From NCBI GenBank assembly GCA_937928545.1, contig CALGJQ010000025.1:80257-144256 (forward strand): DNA of 64,000 bases, written 5' to 3'. The stretch comes from an uncultured Verrucomicrobiales bacterium. Its GTDB lineage: Bacteria > Verrucomicrobiota > Verrucomicrobiia > Verrucomicrobiales > Akkermansiaceae. Positions 9,171-18,522 of this stretch are shown here, piece by piece. The notes under the pieces were generated by a model. That model was not told the origin of the DNA, did no database searches, and was given only the letters and a program-made list of their open reading frames with translations. A program made the translations under genes and the position numbers. Numbering within the stretch: position 1 is the first letter of the stretch; each line of letters starts with the position of its first letter.

Positions 9171-9487
9171 CCGACGCCCAGCTCCTCGCCGAGTTCATCT
9201 TCGACATAGCTAATTTCACGCGCCTGCAGTCCGTGATCACGAATTCCACGCAGGGTCCGCAATGAACCACGACGAGTCCCTGGACCTTTCACCTTCTTCA
9301 CAGCCGTCTCCACCAACATCGGTGTCAAAGCAGCCAAGCCTAAGCAAGCAAGAGAGAGTCCAATCGGACGACGCGCTCGAGAACTCATCGCCTCCGAAAC
9401 CAAAATTCCCGCAGCTACACCCAAGACAGCCGGAGCAAATGCCGCCGTTGTGTCTACCCAGTCTCGTTCTTCGTAAGAGTCATTCAT
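9167..9487 (-). CDS. small hypothetical membrane protein
   Basis: 106 residues. An acidic N-terminus (NDSYEERDW) precedes two hydrophobic segments at about 14-32 and 41-62, then a basic stretch (VKKVKGPGTRRG) and an acidic C-terminus. I recognise no family. It is kept as real because it has a plausible two-helix membrane protein composition, an ATG start and the same exact four-base stop overlap with its convergent neighbour that other genuine genes here show. Function unknown. Confidence 0.55.
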   Translation of the reverse strand: MNDSYEERDWVDTTAAFAPAVLGVAAGILVSEAMSSRARRPIGLSLACLGLAALTPMLVETAVKKVKGPGTRRGSLRTLRGIRDHGLQAREISYVEDELGEELGVG

Positions 9488-9578
9488 GGATCCACTTTAA
9501 CTCAGACCTCGAATCTTCCCAAATCAAAAAACTCAGGGAGTTTTGACAATTCCCCCTTCTCCTTATTCAATGCCTCCG

Positions 9579-10649
9579 ATGAGCAACAACTATGCCCTTA
9601 TTCTCGCCGGAGGAAGCGGAACCCGTTTCTGGCCTCTCAGCCGCAACGCCAAACCGAAGCAATTGCTCAACCTCTTCGACGACACCACCCTCCTCGATCA
9701 GACCATCACCCGCCTCCAAGGCCTCATTCCCACCGAAAACATCCTCATCCTCACAAACGCCCTCCAAGAAGAGGAAGTCCGCAAAGTGGCCCACATGCTC
9801 CCAGCCGGAAACATCTTCGCCGAACCTGCGAAACGCGACACCGCCCCCGCCGTCGCTCTCGGGATCGGACTCGTCGCCGCGCGTAACCCCGACGCGACCA
9901 TGGCCGTCCTCCCCTCCGATCAACTCATCCAAGACACCGCCTCATTCCAATCCGTCCTCGGCGACAGTCTCTCCATCGCCTCCCAGACTGACGCCCTCGT
10001 CACCATCGGCATCAAGCCCACCTGGCCCTGCCCATCATACGGATACATCGAGCGAGGCCCCTCCGCCTCCCTCGACTTCCCAACCACGCACGAACCCTTC
10101 GAAGTCACCTGCTTCCGCGAAAAGCCTAATCCCGAACTCGCTGAGCAGTTCCTCCGCCAAGGCAACTTCGCTTGGAATGCCGGCATGTTCGTCTGGTCGC
10201 TCAAGACCGTCACCGCCGAGCTTCGCCAACACACCCCACAACTCGCAGGCTTCATCGATGAGCTCAAAGAATCCTCCGATGTCTCAGCCACCATCGCCGA
10301 GAAATTCCCCACTCTCGCTCCTATCTCCATCGACTACGCCCTCATGGAAAAAGCCTCCCGCGTCCTCAACATCGAGGCCACCTTCGATTGGGACGACGTC
10401 GGCTCTTGGATCTCCATCGCCAAATACCTCGACACCCAAGGCGAAGGAAACCAGACCAACCACGAAATCACCCAGATCGAATCCGAGAACAACATCATCT
10501 TTAACGACCGCAAAGACTCCCGCGTCGCCCTCCTCGGAGTCGATGACCTCATCGTCGTCCAAACCGATGACGCCCTCCTCATCGCCAACCGCCACCAAGC
10601 GGACGACATCAAAAAACTCAGTGACCAACTTCCTGAGAATCTGCTATAG
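9579..10649 (+). CDS. manC: mannose-1-phosphate guanylyltransferase
   Basis: About 356 residues. Transfers GMP from GTP to mannose-1-phosphate to give GDP-mannose for glycans. The pyrophosphorylase signature GGSGTRFWPLSR sits at the very N-terminus, followed by EPAKRDTAPAV and CFREKP. It lacks the C-terminal cupin phosphomannose isomerase domain of bifunctional ManC, so it is the single-domain type. The frame is open to 9543; I chose ATG 9579 because the protein then begins SNNYALILAGG like its relatives (ATG 9570 is also possible). Its stop lies seven bases before the antitoxin start. Confidence 0.9.
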   Translation: MSNNYALILAGGSGTRFWPLSRNAKPKQLLNLFDDTTLLDQTITRLQGLIPTENILILTNALQEEEVRKVAHMLPAGNIFAEPAKRDTAPAVALGIGLVAARNPDATMAVLPSDQLIQDTASFQSVLGDSLSIASQTDALVTIGIKPTWPCPSYGYIERGPSASLDFPTTHEPFEVTCFREKPNPELAEQFLRQGNFAWNAGMFVWSLKTVTAELRQHTPQLAGFIDELKESSDVSATIAEKFPTLAPISIDYALMEKASRVLNIEATFDWDDVGSWISIAKYLDTQGEGNQTNHEITQIESENNIIFNDRKDSRVALLGVDDLIVVQTDDALLIANRHQADDIKKLSDQLPENLL

Positions 10650-10656
10650 TTGACCT

Positions 10657-10884
10657 ATGTTAAAAGAGCGCATCGTTGAATTCGTCGAAACCCTCTCCTC
10701 AGAGGACAAGGCAGAGCTCTCGGCATACCTCCGCGAGCAGGACCAAAAAGCCTACGATCAAGAAGGCCTAGAAATCGCGCGCCAACGGAGCGAGGAAGTG
10801 AAAAGCGGCAAAGTGGAAATGTTAAGCTCCGAAGATTTCTGGAGAAAATTTAAACAGCACCGCGAAAGCCGCCGTGAAGTGTAA
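10657..10884 (+). CDS. putative antitoxin of a RelE/ParE-type toxin-antitoxin pair
   Basis: 75 residues, highly charged, predicted helical. It resembles the short addiction-module component family (PF09720-like): an LSSEDKAELSAYL helix followed by a region with RQRSEEVKSGKVEML and a C-terminal EDFW segment that would cover the toxin. Its last 11 bases overlap the toxin start, the usual arrangement for translational coupling and co-production. It starts only seven bases after the manC-type stop, so it may ride on that transcript. Family assignment is from pattern and context. Confidence 0.75.
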   Translation: MLKERIVEFVETLSSEDKAELSAYLREQDQKAYDQEGLEIARQRSEEVKSGKVEMLSSEDFWRKFKQHRESRREV

Positions 10885-11167
10885 GTTTCATCCGGAAGCC
10901 CTCGCTGAGTTCGAGAGCGCGTCGGACTACTACCATCAGATTTCTGAAAACCTCGAAGCGAGATTCATCGACGAGTTTAGGCAGATTGAGGGAAATTTAG
11001 AAAACCACTCCCATTACGGACACCCTGCTGATTCATGTCGCAGACGCCTCAACTTTAAGAAGTTTCCTTATCATTTGATTTACGAAATTTTTCCCGATCA
11101 CCTCGGCATCTTCGCCATCAGACATAACCATCAGGACACTCAAGATTACGATGACCGATCTTGGTAA
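10874..11167 (+). CDS. RelE/ParE superfamily toxin
   Basis: 97 residues from a GTG start inside the antitoxin gene. The fold pattern is typical of ParE/RelE: FHPEALAEFESASDYY at the N-terminus, a central helix pair (LEARFIDEFRQIEGNL), a basic RRRLNFKKFPYHLIYEI strand pair, and a C-terminal IFAIRHNHQD strand. ParE members poison gyrase and RelE members cut mRNA on ribosomes; the sequence does not settle which. The last 17 bases overlap the start of ruvX, so the toxin-antitoxin pair is inserted tightly between housekeeping genes. Confidence 0.85.
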   Translation: MKCKFHPEALAEFESASDYYHQISENLEARFIDEFRQIEGNLENHSHYGHPADSCRRRLNFKKFPYHLIYEIFPDHLGIFAIRHNHQDTQDYDDRSW

Positions 11168-11573
11168 ACACCCCATCCTCGCCATCGACCACGGAGACGC
11201 CCGCATCGGCATCGCCGCGACCGATGAATTCGGTATCGGCGCGCACCCCGTCGAAACCATCGACTGCCGCACCACCGAGGTCATCCCCCGCATCCTTGAA
11301 CTCGTCACCCAGCGTAAAATCCAAGCCGTCGTCCTCGGCCTCCCCCTCCGCATGGATGGCTCCGAAGGCACCGCCTCTGCCAAAGTCCGCAAGTTCGGCG
11401 AGCAACTCCGCAAGCAACTCGACCCCATCCCCCTCACCTACTTCGACGAACGCTTCACCACCATCAGCGCCGCCGAAAAACTCCACCAAGCCGGCAAAAA
11501 CGCCAAAAAACAAAAGCCCCTCATCGACCAAGTCGCCGCCCTCGAAATCCTCAACGACTACCTCGGCTGGTAA
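11151..11573 (+). CDS. ruvX: Holliday junction resolvase-like RuvX/YqgF
   Basis: 140 residues. YqgF-family RNase H-fold nuclease, implicated in pre-16S rRNA 5' end processing. The N-terminal strand ILAIDHGDARIGIA carries the first catalytic Asp (D13), VVLGLPLRMDGSEG is the central motif, and FDERFTT with the later IDQVAALEIL segment completes the active site. The start ATG lies inside the toxin gene's last codons. truA follows after eight bases, so toxin-antitoxin, ruvX and truA probably share a transcript. Confidence 0.92.
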   Translation: MTDLGKHPILAIDHGDARIGIAATDEFGIGAHPVETIDCRTTEVIPRILELVTQRKIQAVVLGLPLRMDGSEGTASAKVRKFGEQLRKQLDPIPLTYFDERFTTISAAEKLHQAGKNAKKQKPLIDQVAALEILNDYLGW

Positions 11574-11581
11574 ACTCCCCC

Positions 11582-12349
<768 letters not shown>

Positions 12350-12373
12350 CTTCACTTTTCTCAAAGTCCCCCC

Positions 12374-12997
12374 GTGAGCAAATCGTCCCAAAAACCGTGG
12401 AAACAACCGCTCATCACGGCCGTCCTCGTCGTCCTCGGCTCTGTTGCCATTTTTTTCCCTGCTTGGCTTCCGGATAGCCCCGTTCTCCCCACCGAAGACG
12501 GCATCGTCGAGGTCATGCAGTTCGTGCTCCTCCTCGCCACCGCCACCTTCTGGTTCGGAGCGGCTCGCCCTGCTGGCCGCATTGGCCCCTTCTACCAGAT
12601 TATGGGTGCTTTCACCCTCGCCTCAGCCCTTGGTGAGGCCGATTCCCTCATCGAAAAAACCACTCACTTTCCAGTCGAATACTTCTTCATCCCCCTCGGC
12701 ATCTTCGTCCTTCTAAAATTCAAAAAGCACCGCCAGCACTTTGGCGAGTTCTTTGGCGAATTCGCCTCTCACCCTGCGGCCGGATTCTTCGCCTCCGCCT
12801 TCATGCTCATCTTCGTTCTCGCCCGCTTTCTCGGCACCTCCCTCCTTTGGAGAGCCTCGCTTGGTGACAACTTCCACCCCGATGTCCCCGCCACTGTCGA
12901 AGCCTACCTCGAGCTCCTCGCCTGCTACCTCCTCCTCGTCGGCACCATCGGACTTTGCCTCGCAAATCGCTCGCACGACCCCACCGAATTCGACTAG
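12374..12997 (+). CDS. hypothetical multi-pass membrane protein
   Basis: 207 residues from a GTG start. Five or six hydrophobic segments (about 11-32, 45-62, 70-85, 99-113, 135-155, 180-200) with a short basic loop KFKKHRQHF in the middle. No catalytic motif or family is recognised with confidence. Its stop (TAG) is immediately followed by the ATG of the glycosyltransferase, suggesting one transcript and possibly a role in envelope glycan assembly; that is inference from position only. Confidence 0.7.
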   Translation: MSKSSQKPWKQPLITAVLVVLGSVAIFFPAWLPDSPVLPTEDGIVEVMQFVLLLATATFWFGAARPAGRIGPFYQIMGAFTLASALGEADSLIEKTTHFPVEYFFIPLGIFVLLKFKKHRQHFGEFFGEFASHPAAGFFASAFMLIFVLARFLGTSLLWRASLGDNFHPDVPATVEAYLELLACYLLLVGTIGLCLANRSHDPTEFD

Positions 12998-14023
12998 ATG
13001 GCCGTCCCTGACCTCATTCTTGGCAACTCGAACAAACGCTTCTCCGGCGTCACCTCGACCATGCTCCAAACCCTTCCCGAGGTCCAATCCAGCATGCCCC
13101 TCGCCGTTCTCGGAAAACACCACCTCCCCGAAAACACCCCTGTCCTCAGCTTCCGCGACCTCGTCAAACTCAACGACAAAGCCCGCCTCTTCCACGCTCG
13201 TAGAAATGACGAAATGATCCAGGCCCTCGCCGCTCGCAAACTCGGAGCAAAGCTCAAGATCGTCTTCACCTCCACCGCCCAACGCCACCATTCTAAGTTC
13301 ACCCGTTGGCTCATGGCCCAGATGGACGGCATCCTCACTACCTGCTCCGCAGCCGAGTCCTACCTCGAAAACAAAGCCGACGTCATGATCCCTCACGGCA
13401 TCGACCTCGACCGCTTCCAAGTCCCCGCCGACAAAAAACAAGCTTGGCAAAAACTCGGCTTCCCCGGCGAATACGGCATCGGCATCTTCGGCCGTGTCCG
13501 CCCGCAAAAAGGCATCGACCTCCTCGTCGATGCCGCCATCCCCCTCCTCAAAAAAGACCCCGCCCCCACCATCATCATCGTCGGAGAAACCACTCCCAAA
13601 TTCCGCGACTATCAGAACCAACTTCAAAGCAAGATCGACGACGCAGGCCTCAGCCAACGCATCATCTTCCACGGCAAACGCCCCGGCTCCGAACTCCCCG
13701 CTCTTTTCCAAGGCATGTCCCTCGTCGCCGCCCTCTCTCGGAACGAAGGCTTCGGCCTCACCGTCCCCGAAGCCATGGCCAGCCAATGCGCCGTCCTCGC
13801 CTCCCACGCAGGCGCTTGGAAAGACATCGTCACCGATGGCCTCCACGGATCCCTCGTCCCCTGCGATGATCTCGATGCCACCCGCGAAAAATTGGCCCTC
13901 CTCCTCAAAGCTGACCTTCTAAAAATGGGCCAAGCTGGCCGCGCCCACGTTGAAGAAAACTACACCGTCAAACGTGAAGCCGCCGCCCTCGTCGACTACT
14001 ACCAATCCGTTTTGAAATCCTAG
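12998..14023 (+). CDS. GT4-family glycosyltransferase, LPS-core-like
   Basis: 341 residues, GT-B fold. The C-terminal half carries the GT4 features: IGIFGRVRPQKGIDLL (donor phosphate region), the KRPGSELPALF segment, and the retaining-enzyme EX7E motif inside NEGFGLTVPEAMA. The N-terminus (NSNKRFSGVTSTM) resembles mannosyl- and glucosyl-transferases of lipopolysaccharide core synthesis. With the GDP-mannose enzyme 2.5 kb upstream, mannose transfer to a lipid-linked acceptor at the inner-membrane face is plausible but not shown. Start abuts the preceding stop. Confidence 0.88.
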   Translation: MAVPDLILGNSNKRFSGVTSTMLQTLPEVQSSMPLAVLGKHHLPENTPVLSFRDLVKLNDKARLFHARRNDEMIQALAARKLGAKLKIVFTSTAQRHHSKFTRWLMAQMDGILTTCSAAESYLENKADVMIPHGIDLDRFQVPADKKQAWQKLGFPGEYGIGIFGRVRPQKGIDLLVDAAIPLLKKDPAPTIIIVGETTPKFRDYQNQLQSKIDDAGLSQRIIFHGKRPGSELPALFQGMSLVAALSRNEGFGLTVPEAMASQCAVLASHAGAWKDIVTDGLHGSLVPCDDLDATREKLALLLKADLLKMGQAGRAHVEENYTVKREAAALVDYYQSVLKS

Positions 14024-14073
14024 TTCCAAAACACTCCCCTTTTCTTTTCCAAAAACCACGCTAAAAAAACCCC

Positions 14074-14946
14074 ATGTATCTCACCGGATTTGCTGACGAA
14101 GCAGCACAAGACCTCGCCACCCAGATCAAAGCCACCAAAGAAATCGGCTGGACCCAAATCTCCGCTCGCGGCGTCAACGGAGCTAACATTCACGAACTCC
14201 CGCAAGACGAGTTCGACCAAGTCGCCGACCAACTCGACGCCGAAGGCATCACTATTCCCGAATTCGGCTCCCTCATCGGTAACTGGGGAAAAAGCATCAC
14301 CACCGACTTCGACATCACCCTCGCCGAAATCGAACGCGCCATCCCCCGCATGACGCGCCTCGGCACCAAACTCATTCGCATCATGTCCTACGCCCAAGAA
14401 CCCTGGGGCAGTGATCAAAACGAAAACGAACGCTTCCGCCGCCTTCGTGAAATTCACGCCCGCTTTGCCGATGCCGGCCTCCAAGCGATCCACGAAAACT
14501 GCATGAACTGGGGAGGCTTCTCCGCCGACCACACCCTCCGCCTCGTCGAAGAAGTCCCCGGCCTCAAGCTCGTCTTCGACACCGCCAACCCCGTCTTCCA
14601 ACTCGACCGCTCCAAGCCAGAGCCTTTCCCTTGGCAAGACCCACTCGAGTTCTACCAAAAGGTCAAAGAACACGTCGTCCACGTCCACATCAAGGACTGC
14701 ACCAATCCCCCCGCTGGTGAAACTGAACCCACCCAATACACCCTCCCCGGAGACGGCCAGGCCAAAGTACGAGAAATCCTCAAGGAGCTCAAAACCGACG
14801 GCTACACCGGTGGCATCGCCATCGAGCCCCACGTCGCCACCGTCTTCCACGCCACCGATGGCCAAGAGCCAGATTGGAAACAATGCTACGACTCATACGT
14901 CGAATACGGCCACGCCATGAACAAGCTCATGGAAGAAATTGCCTAG
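14074..14946 (+). CDS. sugar phosphate isomerase/epimerase family TIM-barrel protein
   Basis: 290 residues of the xylose-isomerase-like/AP-endonuclease-2 TIM-barrel superfamily. Typical elements are the FADEAAQDLATQIKATKEIGW start, a metal-binding Glu in IHENCMNWG, Asp in LVFDTANP, His in HVVHVHIKD and the C-terminal IAIEPHV. Members isomerise or epimerise sugars, inositols or hydroxypyruvate; the substrate here cannot be assigned. The stop codon shares a CTAG with the convergent TrkA-C gene. Confidence 0.85.
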   Translation: MYLTGFADEAAQDLATQIKATKEIGWTQISARGVNGANIHELPQDEFDQVADQLDAEGITIPEFGSLIGNWGKSITTDFDITLAEIERAIPRMTRLGTKLIRIMSYAQEPWGSDQNENERFRRLREIHARFADAGLQAIHENCMNWGGFSADHTLRLVEEVPGLKLVFDTANPVFQLDRSKPEPFPWQDPLEFYQKVKEHVVHVHIKDCTNPPAGETEPTQYTLPGDGQAKVREILKELKTDGYTGGIAIEPHVATVFHATDGQEPDWKQCYDSYVEYGHAMNKLMEEIA

Positions 14947-15680
14947 GCCTGCTTACACTCAAACACCTTCGTCACGTCCTCATCGCGTCCATAGACCATG
15001 AGGACGTCTTTTTTCTCCACGATCGTATCCTTCTTCGGAGCTCCGACAAACTCACCCTTGTCCCGGTAGATCCCCAGCACAAGCACCCCCTCATCTGCTG
15101 GTCGAACTTGGCGGAGTTCTTTCCCGATCCAATCATGCCCCTCTTTGATCTCCCCATCATAGACACAGTAACCGTCTCTTAAATTGAGAAGGTAATCGTA
15201 ATCGATGATCCGCTTCATCCCCGCCCTTTCCAAAGTAGCCCGCATAAAACGATCCACCGGCCCGCTGATAAAACGGAGATTGAAAAAAAGCGCCAACGCC
15301 AGAATCCCCAGTCCAATCACCCCCAACCAAGCAAAAGTCATCCCCAAGCCTCGCTCACTGCTCCCCATCATCGTCACTAGCAATGTCGCTAATGCCGAAG
15401 TCAGCCCAATATTTCCCGCAATGATTAAATATAGGATAATTTTCCGCCGTACCGGATGACTCACCACCTGCTCCGCCTCCCTCGTCGTAAAGCCCACCCC
15501 AAAAAATGCCGACGCCGCCTGAAAACGAGCCACCGAGCGGGACATTCCAGTCAGCTGCAGCGCGCTCGACCCGATTTTCACGACGAGCAAGGCCACCAAA
15601 ACAATCACCACCAGCGCTAAAAATGATCCCATACCCAAAAGATGAATCGAAACCGAATCGGAGGCGATATATTTCCCCAT
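14943..15680 (-). CDS. membrane protein with TrkA-C (RCK_C) regulatory domain
   Basis: About 245 residues from ATG 15680 (an upstream TTG at 15707 is in frame). Helices at about 13-35, 78-105 and 112-135 (numbered from 15680) precede a cytosolic C-terminal domain (about 165-240) with the TrkA-C pattern IGKELRQVRPADEGVLVLGIYR and VLMVYGRDEDV. TrkA-C domains bind small ligands such as c-di-AMP or nucleotides and gate potassium or other ion transport. No Trk/Ktr pore signature is present, so this may be a ligand-sensing membrane protein rather than a channel. Confidence 0.8.
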   Translation of the reverse strand: MGKYIASDSVSIHLLGMGSFLALVVIVLVALLVVKIGSSALQLTGMSRSVARFQAASAFFGVGFTTREAEQVVSHPVRRKIILYLIIAGNIGLTSALATLLVTMMGSSERGLGMTFAWLGVIGLGILALALFFNLRFISGPVDRFMRATLERAGMKRIIDYDYLLNLRDGYCVYDGEIKEGHDWIGKELRQVRPADEGVLVLGIYRDKGEFVGAPKKDTIVEKKDVLMVYGRDEDVTKVFECKQA

Positions 15681-15728
15681 AACTGAACTTGATTCCGAGC
15701 CGCCCAATAGGGAGACTTGCCCCTCAGC

Positions 15729-18437
15729 ATGAGTTTAGAGGAGCGCTATGAAATCCGCAGCAAGATCGGCCAAGGTGGCGTCGGTGCTGTTTACCGCGCC
15801 TTCGACCGTCATCTAAATCGCGAAGTTGCGATCAAGCGCGTCCTCGCCGACGGCGGCTACGAAAACCAAGAGGAAGCCACCACCGCCATGCTCAAAGAGG
15901 CCACCGCCCTCTGCTCCGTGAACCATCCGCACATTGTCACCGTCTTCGATGCCGGCGTTGACAAAGACGGCCCCTACGTCGTCATGGAGCTCCTCTCCGG
16001 ACGTACCATCGACGAGATGATCGAACGCGGCATTCTCACCAAAGAAGACTTTCGCGAAGTCGCCGTCCAAAGCCAAGAAGCCCTCATCGCCGCTCAAGAC
16101 CTCGACCTCGTTCACCGCGACATCAAGCCCACCAACCTCATGGTCACTTGGCTCGCCAGCGGACGATTTCAGGTCAAGCTCGTCGACTTCGGCCTCGCCA
16201 AGTTCTCTCCAAAGCCCTCGCTCCAAACCATCGACCATGGTGACGCCGTCTTCGGCTCCATTCACTTCATGGCACCCGAGCAATTCGAGCGCACCCCTCT
16301 CGACAAAAGCACCGACATGTATTCCCTCGGTTGCGTCTATTATTACTGCCTCGCCGGCCGCTATCCCTTCGATGGTGAAAATGCCGCGCAAGTCATGACC
16401 GCCCACCTTCAAAATAGCGTCACCCCAATCTCCGAGCTCCGTCCGGATCTTCCAAAGTGGATGAGCGATTGGGTCATGTGGCATCTCTCACGATCAATGG
16501 ACAATCGCCCGCGCGATGCCCGTGAATCTCTCCAATCTTTTCTTATGAGCGAAAACACCCCCCAAGAAGGAACTCCCGAAGCTCCAACAGAGCAAATTCA
16601 AGCTGGCACTCCCTTGGCCAATCCTCCGGGACCTGCCAAGACTACCGTCAACACCACAACTGCGCCGCAGCCCATTCAGCCCCCGGCCGGCCAAGCACCG
16701 TCTATCCATACGGCAGCTCAAATCGTCAAAGCCGCTGCCCCAAGCGTTCAAGCAAACCGTCCTCGCCTCCTCATCCCCGGACAAGAGCCAGCTCCTGAAG
16801 CCGCCCCCCAAGAAACCGCACCGGTCGAAACGCCTGCACCAACTCCAGAAGCAGCTGAACCGACACCTCCCACTCCTGAACCCACTCCTGACCCAGTGCC
16901 CACAGCGCCTGCCTCAGTCGAAACTCCAGCTCCTGCCGCAAATCCCCTCGTCATCCCCACCGCCGCACCATCTCAGGCCCCAGCCCCAGAACCTGAGGCC
17001 GTCACTCCTCCCCCAGCTCCTGTCGAAACCGCCACTCCCCCAGCTACTCCTCCAGCCAACCCACTCGTTGTTCCTGCAGCGGCACAAGCTGAAGCTCCTG
17101 CTCCGGTCACCACTCCCCCCCCAATCGCTCCCCCTCCTGTCCCAGCAGCGGTTCCATCACCAGAACCTATTCAACAAGCCTCTCCTCAAACCACCGTGTC
17201 TTTAGAAGGAGCACCAGTTCAAGCAACAGTCCCCCTCACCGAGTCCGCTCCCGTCGCCCCTGTCGCCCGCCCAACCGAAAAAAGCGGCATGAGCAATGCG
17301 GTCAAAGGAATGATTGCCGCAGCCCTCGTAGCAGGACTCGTCGTCGCCGCCTTCGTCTTCATCGGTAAAAAACAGGAAAGCGACCGCAACAAAGCTCTTA
17401 CCGAAATCACGGCCCCCTTCAAAGATATCAACAACCCTCCGAAGGAAGTCCCCCTCAAGAAAAAGCAAGTCCAACTCCTCCTCGACACCATCGCCTCCTC
17501 CGGCACCAAAGAAAAAGGCGAACGTGAAACCTATCTCCAAGCCCTCCTCATCGGAGAGTCAACCGACGGAACAGACATCAGCGAAATGGTCGCCAGCTTC
17601 GCCAAAACCACCTCGATGGACCAAGGAAATCGCCTCAAGCTCTTCCGACTCCTTGGCATTCGCGGTGAAGAAAGCGCCCTCCCTCATCTCATCGAATTCG
17701 CCAGCACAACCAGCGACGATAAAGCCGGACAGGCCGCTCTCGGTGCCACCAAAAAGATGGCCAACACCTCGAACTTCAAGAGCCTCCTCAACATCGTCAC
17801 CAGCGCCTCGAACACCTCCGTCAAAGGCGCCGCTCGCGATGTCCTCAGCGAAGCCGTTCGCAGATCCGACAACCCCGGAGAATACTCCAGCGCCATCGTC
17901 GGGACCTACGAAAACACCACCGATGAAGACTCCAAAATCGCCCTTCTCCGACTCATGGGCGCATCCGGTGGCGATAAAGCCGCCTCTATCATCGAAGAGG
18001 TCCTTCAAGGTGAGAATCCTAAAATGAAAGCCTCCGCCGCTTACGCCCTTCGCTTCTGGCCAGATGACTCCCAGTTCCAAACCCTCCTCGACTACACCTC
18101 GACCGAAGACAACGACCTCCTCCGCAAGGAAGCCTTCAGAGCCTCGGTCGATTTCCTTCGCGACGAAGCCGGAATCACAGACGAGAACCTCTCTGGCTAC
18201 TGGAAAGAAATGGCCAGCATCGCCACCGGCGCCACTGAGCAAAAACAAGTCATCGACTCCATGATTTCTCAAGACGGAGCATGGGCCAGCGGCATCCTCG
18301 ACAACTTCATGAAAAATGGAGACAACGACAAAATCCAATGGCACGCCGAAAAAGCCAAAGAACGCCTCATCGAACGCAAGAAACGCTCTCAGCGATCCAA
18401 GCGCCCCGACTCCTCCAAAGAGAACGAAGAAGAATAA
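15729..18437 (+). CDS. transmembrane serine/threonine protein kinase with HEAT-like sensor domain
   Basis: 902 residues from ATG 15729; a TTG at 15717 is in frame. Complete Hanks-type kinase at the N-terminus: glycine loop IGQGGVGAVY (about 13-22), Lys36, alphaC Glu57, HRDIKPTN with Asp131, and DFG at 153-155. A Pro/Ala/Thr-rich linker of about 230 residues follows, with a duplicated ANPLV(I/V)P segment. A single transmembrane helix lies at about 527-547. The outer C-terminal domain (about 559-880) is helical and repeats like HEAT repeats, ending in a very basic/acidic tail. This is a receptor-kinase layout (PknB-like). The gene for a lipoprotein paralogue of the outer domain follows directly. 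Confidence 0.93.
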   Translation: MSLEERYEIRSKIGQGGVGAVYRAFDRHLNREVAIKRVLADGGYENQEEATTAMLKEATALCSVNHPHIVTVFDAGVDKDGPYVVMELLSGRTIDEMIERGILTKEDFREVAVQSQEALIAAQDLDLVHRDIKPTNLMVTWLASGRFQVKLVDFGLAKFSPKPSLQTIDHGDAVFGSIHFMAPEQFERTPLDKSTDMYSLGCVYYYCLAGRYPFDGENAAQVMTAHLQNSVTPISELRPDLPKWMSDWVMWHLSRSMDNRPRDARESLQSFLMSENTPQEGTPEAPTEQIQAGTPLANPPGPAKTTVNTTTAPQPIQPPAGQAPSIHTAAQIVKAAAPSVQANRPRLLIPGQEPAPEAAPQETAPVETPAPTPEAAEPTPPTPEPTPDPVPTAPASVETPAPAANPLVIPTAAPSQAPAPEPEAVTPPPAPVETATPPATPPANPLVVPAAAQAEAPAPVTTPPPIAPPPVPAAVPSPEPIQQASPQTTVSLEGAPVQATVPLTESAPVAPVARPTEKSGMSNAVKGMIAAALVAGLVVAAFVFIGKKQESDRNKALTEITAPFKDINNPPKEVPLKKKQVQLLLDTIASSGTKEKGERETYLQALLIGESTDGTDISEMVASFAKTTSMDQGNRLKLFRLLGIRGEESALPHLIEFASTTSDDKAGQAALGATKKMANTSNFKSLLNIVTSASNTSVKGAARDVLSEAVRRSDNPGEYSSAIVGTYENTTDEDSKIALLRLMGASGGDKAASIIEEVLQGENPKMKASAAYALRFWPDDSQFQTLLDYTSTEDNDLLRKEAFRASVDFLRDEAGITDENLSGYWKEMASIATGATEQKQVIDSMISQDGAWASGILDNFMKNGDNDKIQWHAEKAKERLIERKKRSQRSKRPDSSKENEEE

Positions 18438-18462
18438 GCCTTCTCTAAATACAACTCATTTC

Positions 18463-18498
18463 AAAAAGGCGACCCTTCACACGAACGGTCGCCTTTTT
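18463..18498 (+). terminator. intrinsic terminator after kinase gene
   Basis: A 12-bp stem AAAAAGGCGACC (18463-18474) pairs with 18487-18498 across a 12-base loop, followed by T residues. It lies 26 bases after the kinase stop and separates it from the paralogous lipoprotein gene, so the two are probably transcribed separately, or with partial read-through. Confidence 0.88.
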
Positions 18499-18522
18499 TT
18501 CGATTTCTGATTCACTTCCAAC

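Noticed and set aside
9592..10653. Ser/Pro/Thr-rich alternative frame over manC
   Set aside because: It is the +1 shadow of a C-rich gene; the manC frame has all enzyme motifs. The same applies to the long second frames over ychF, kinase, NhaC and pheS.
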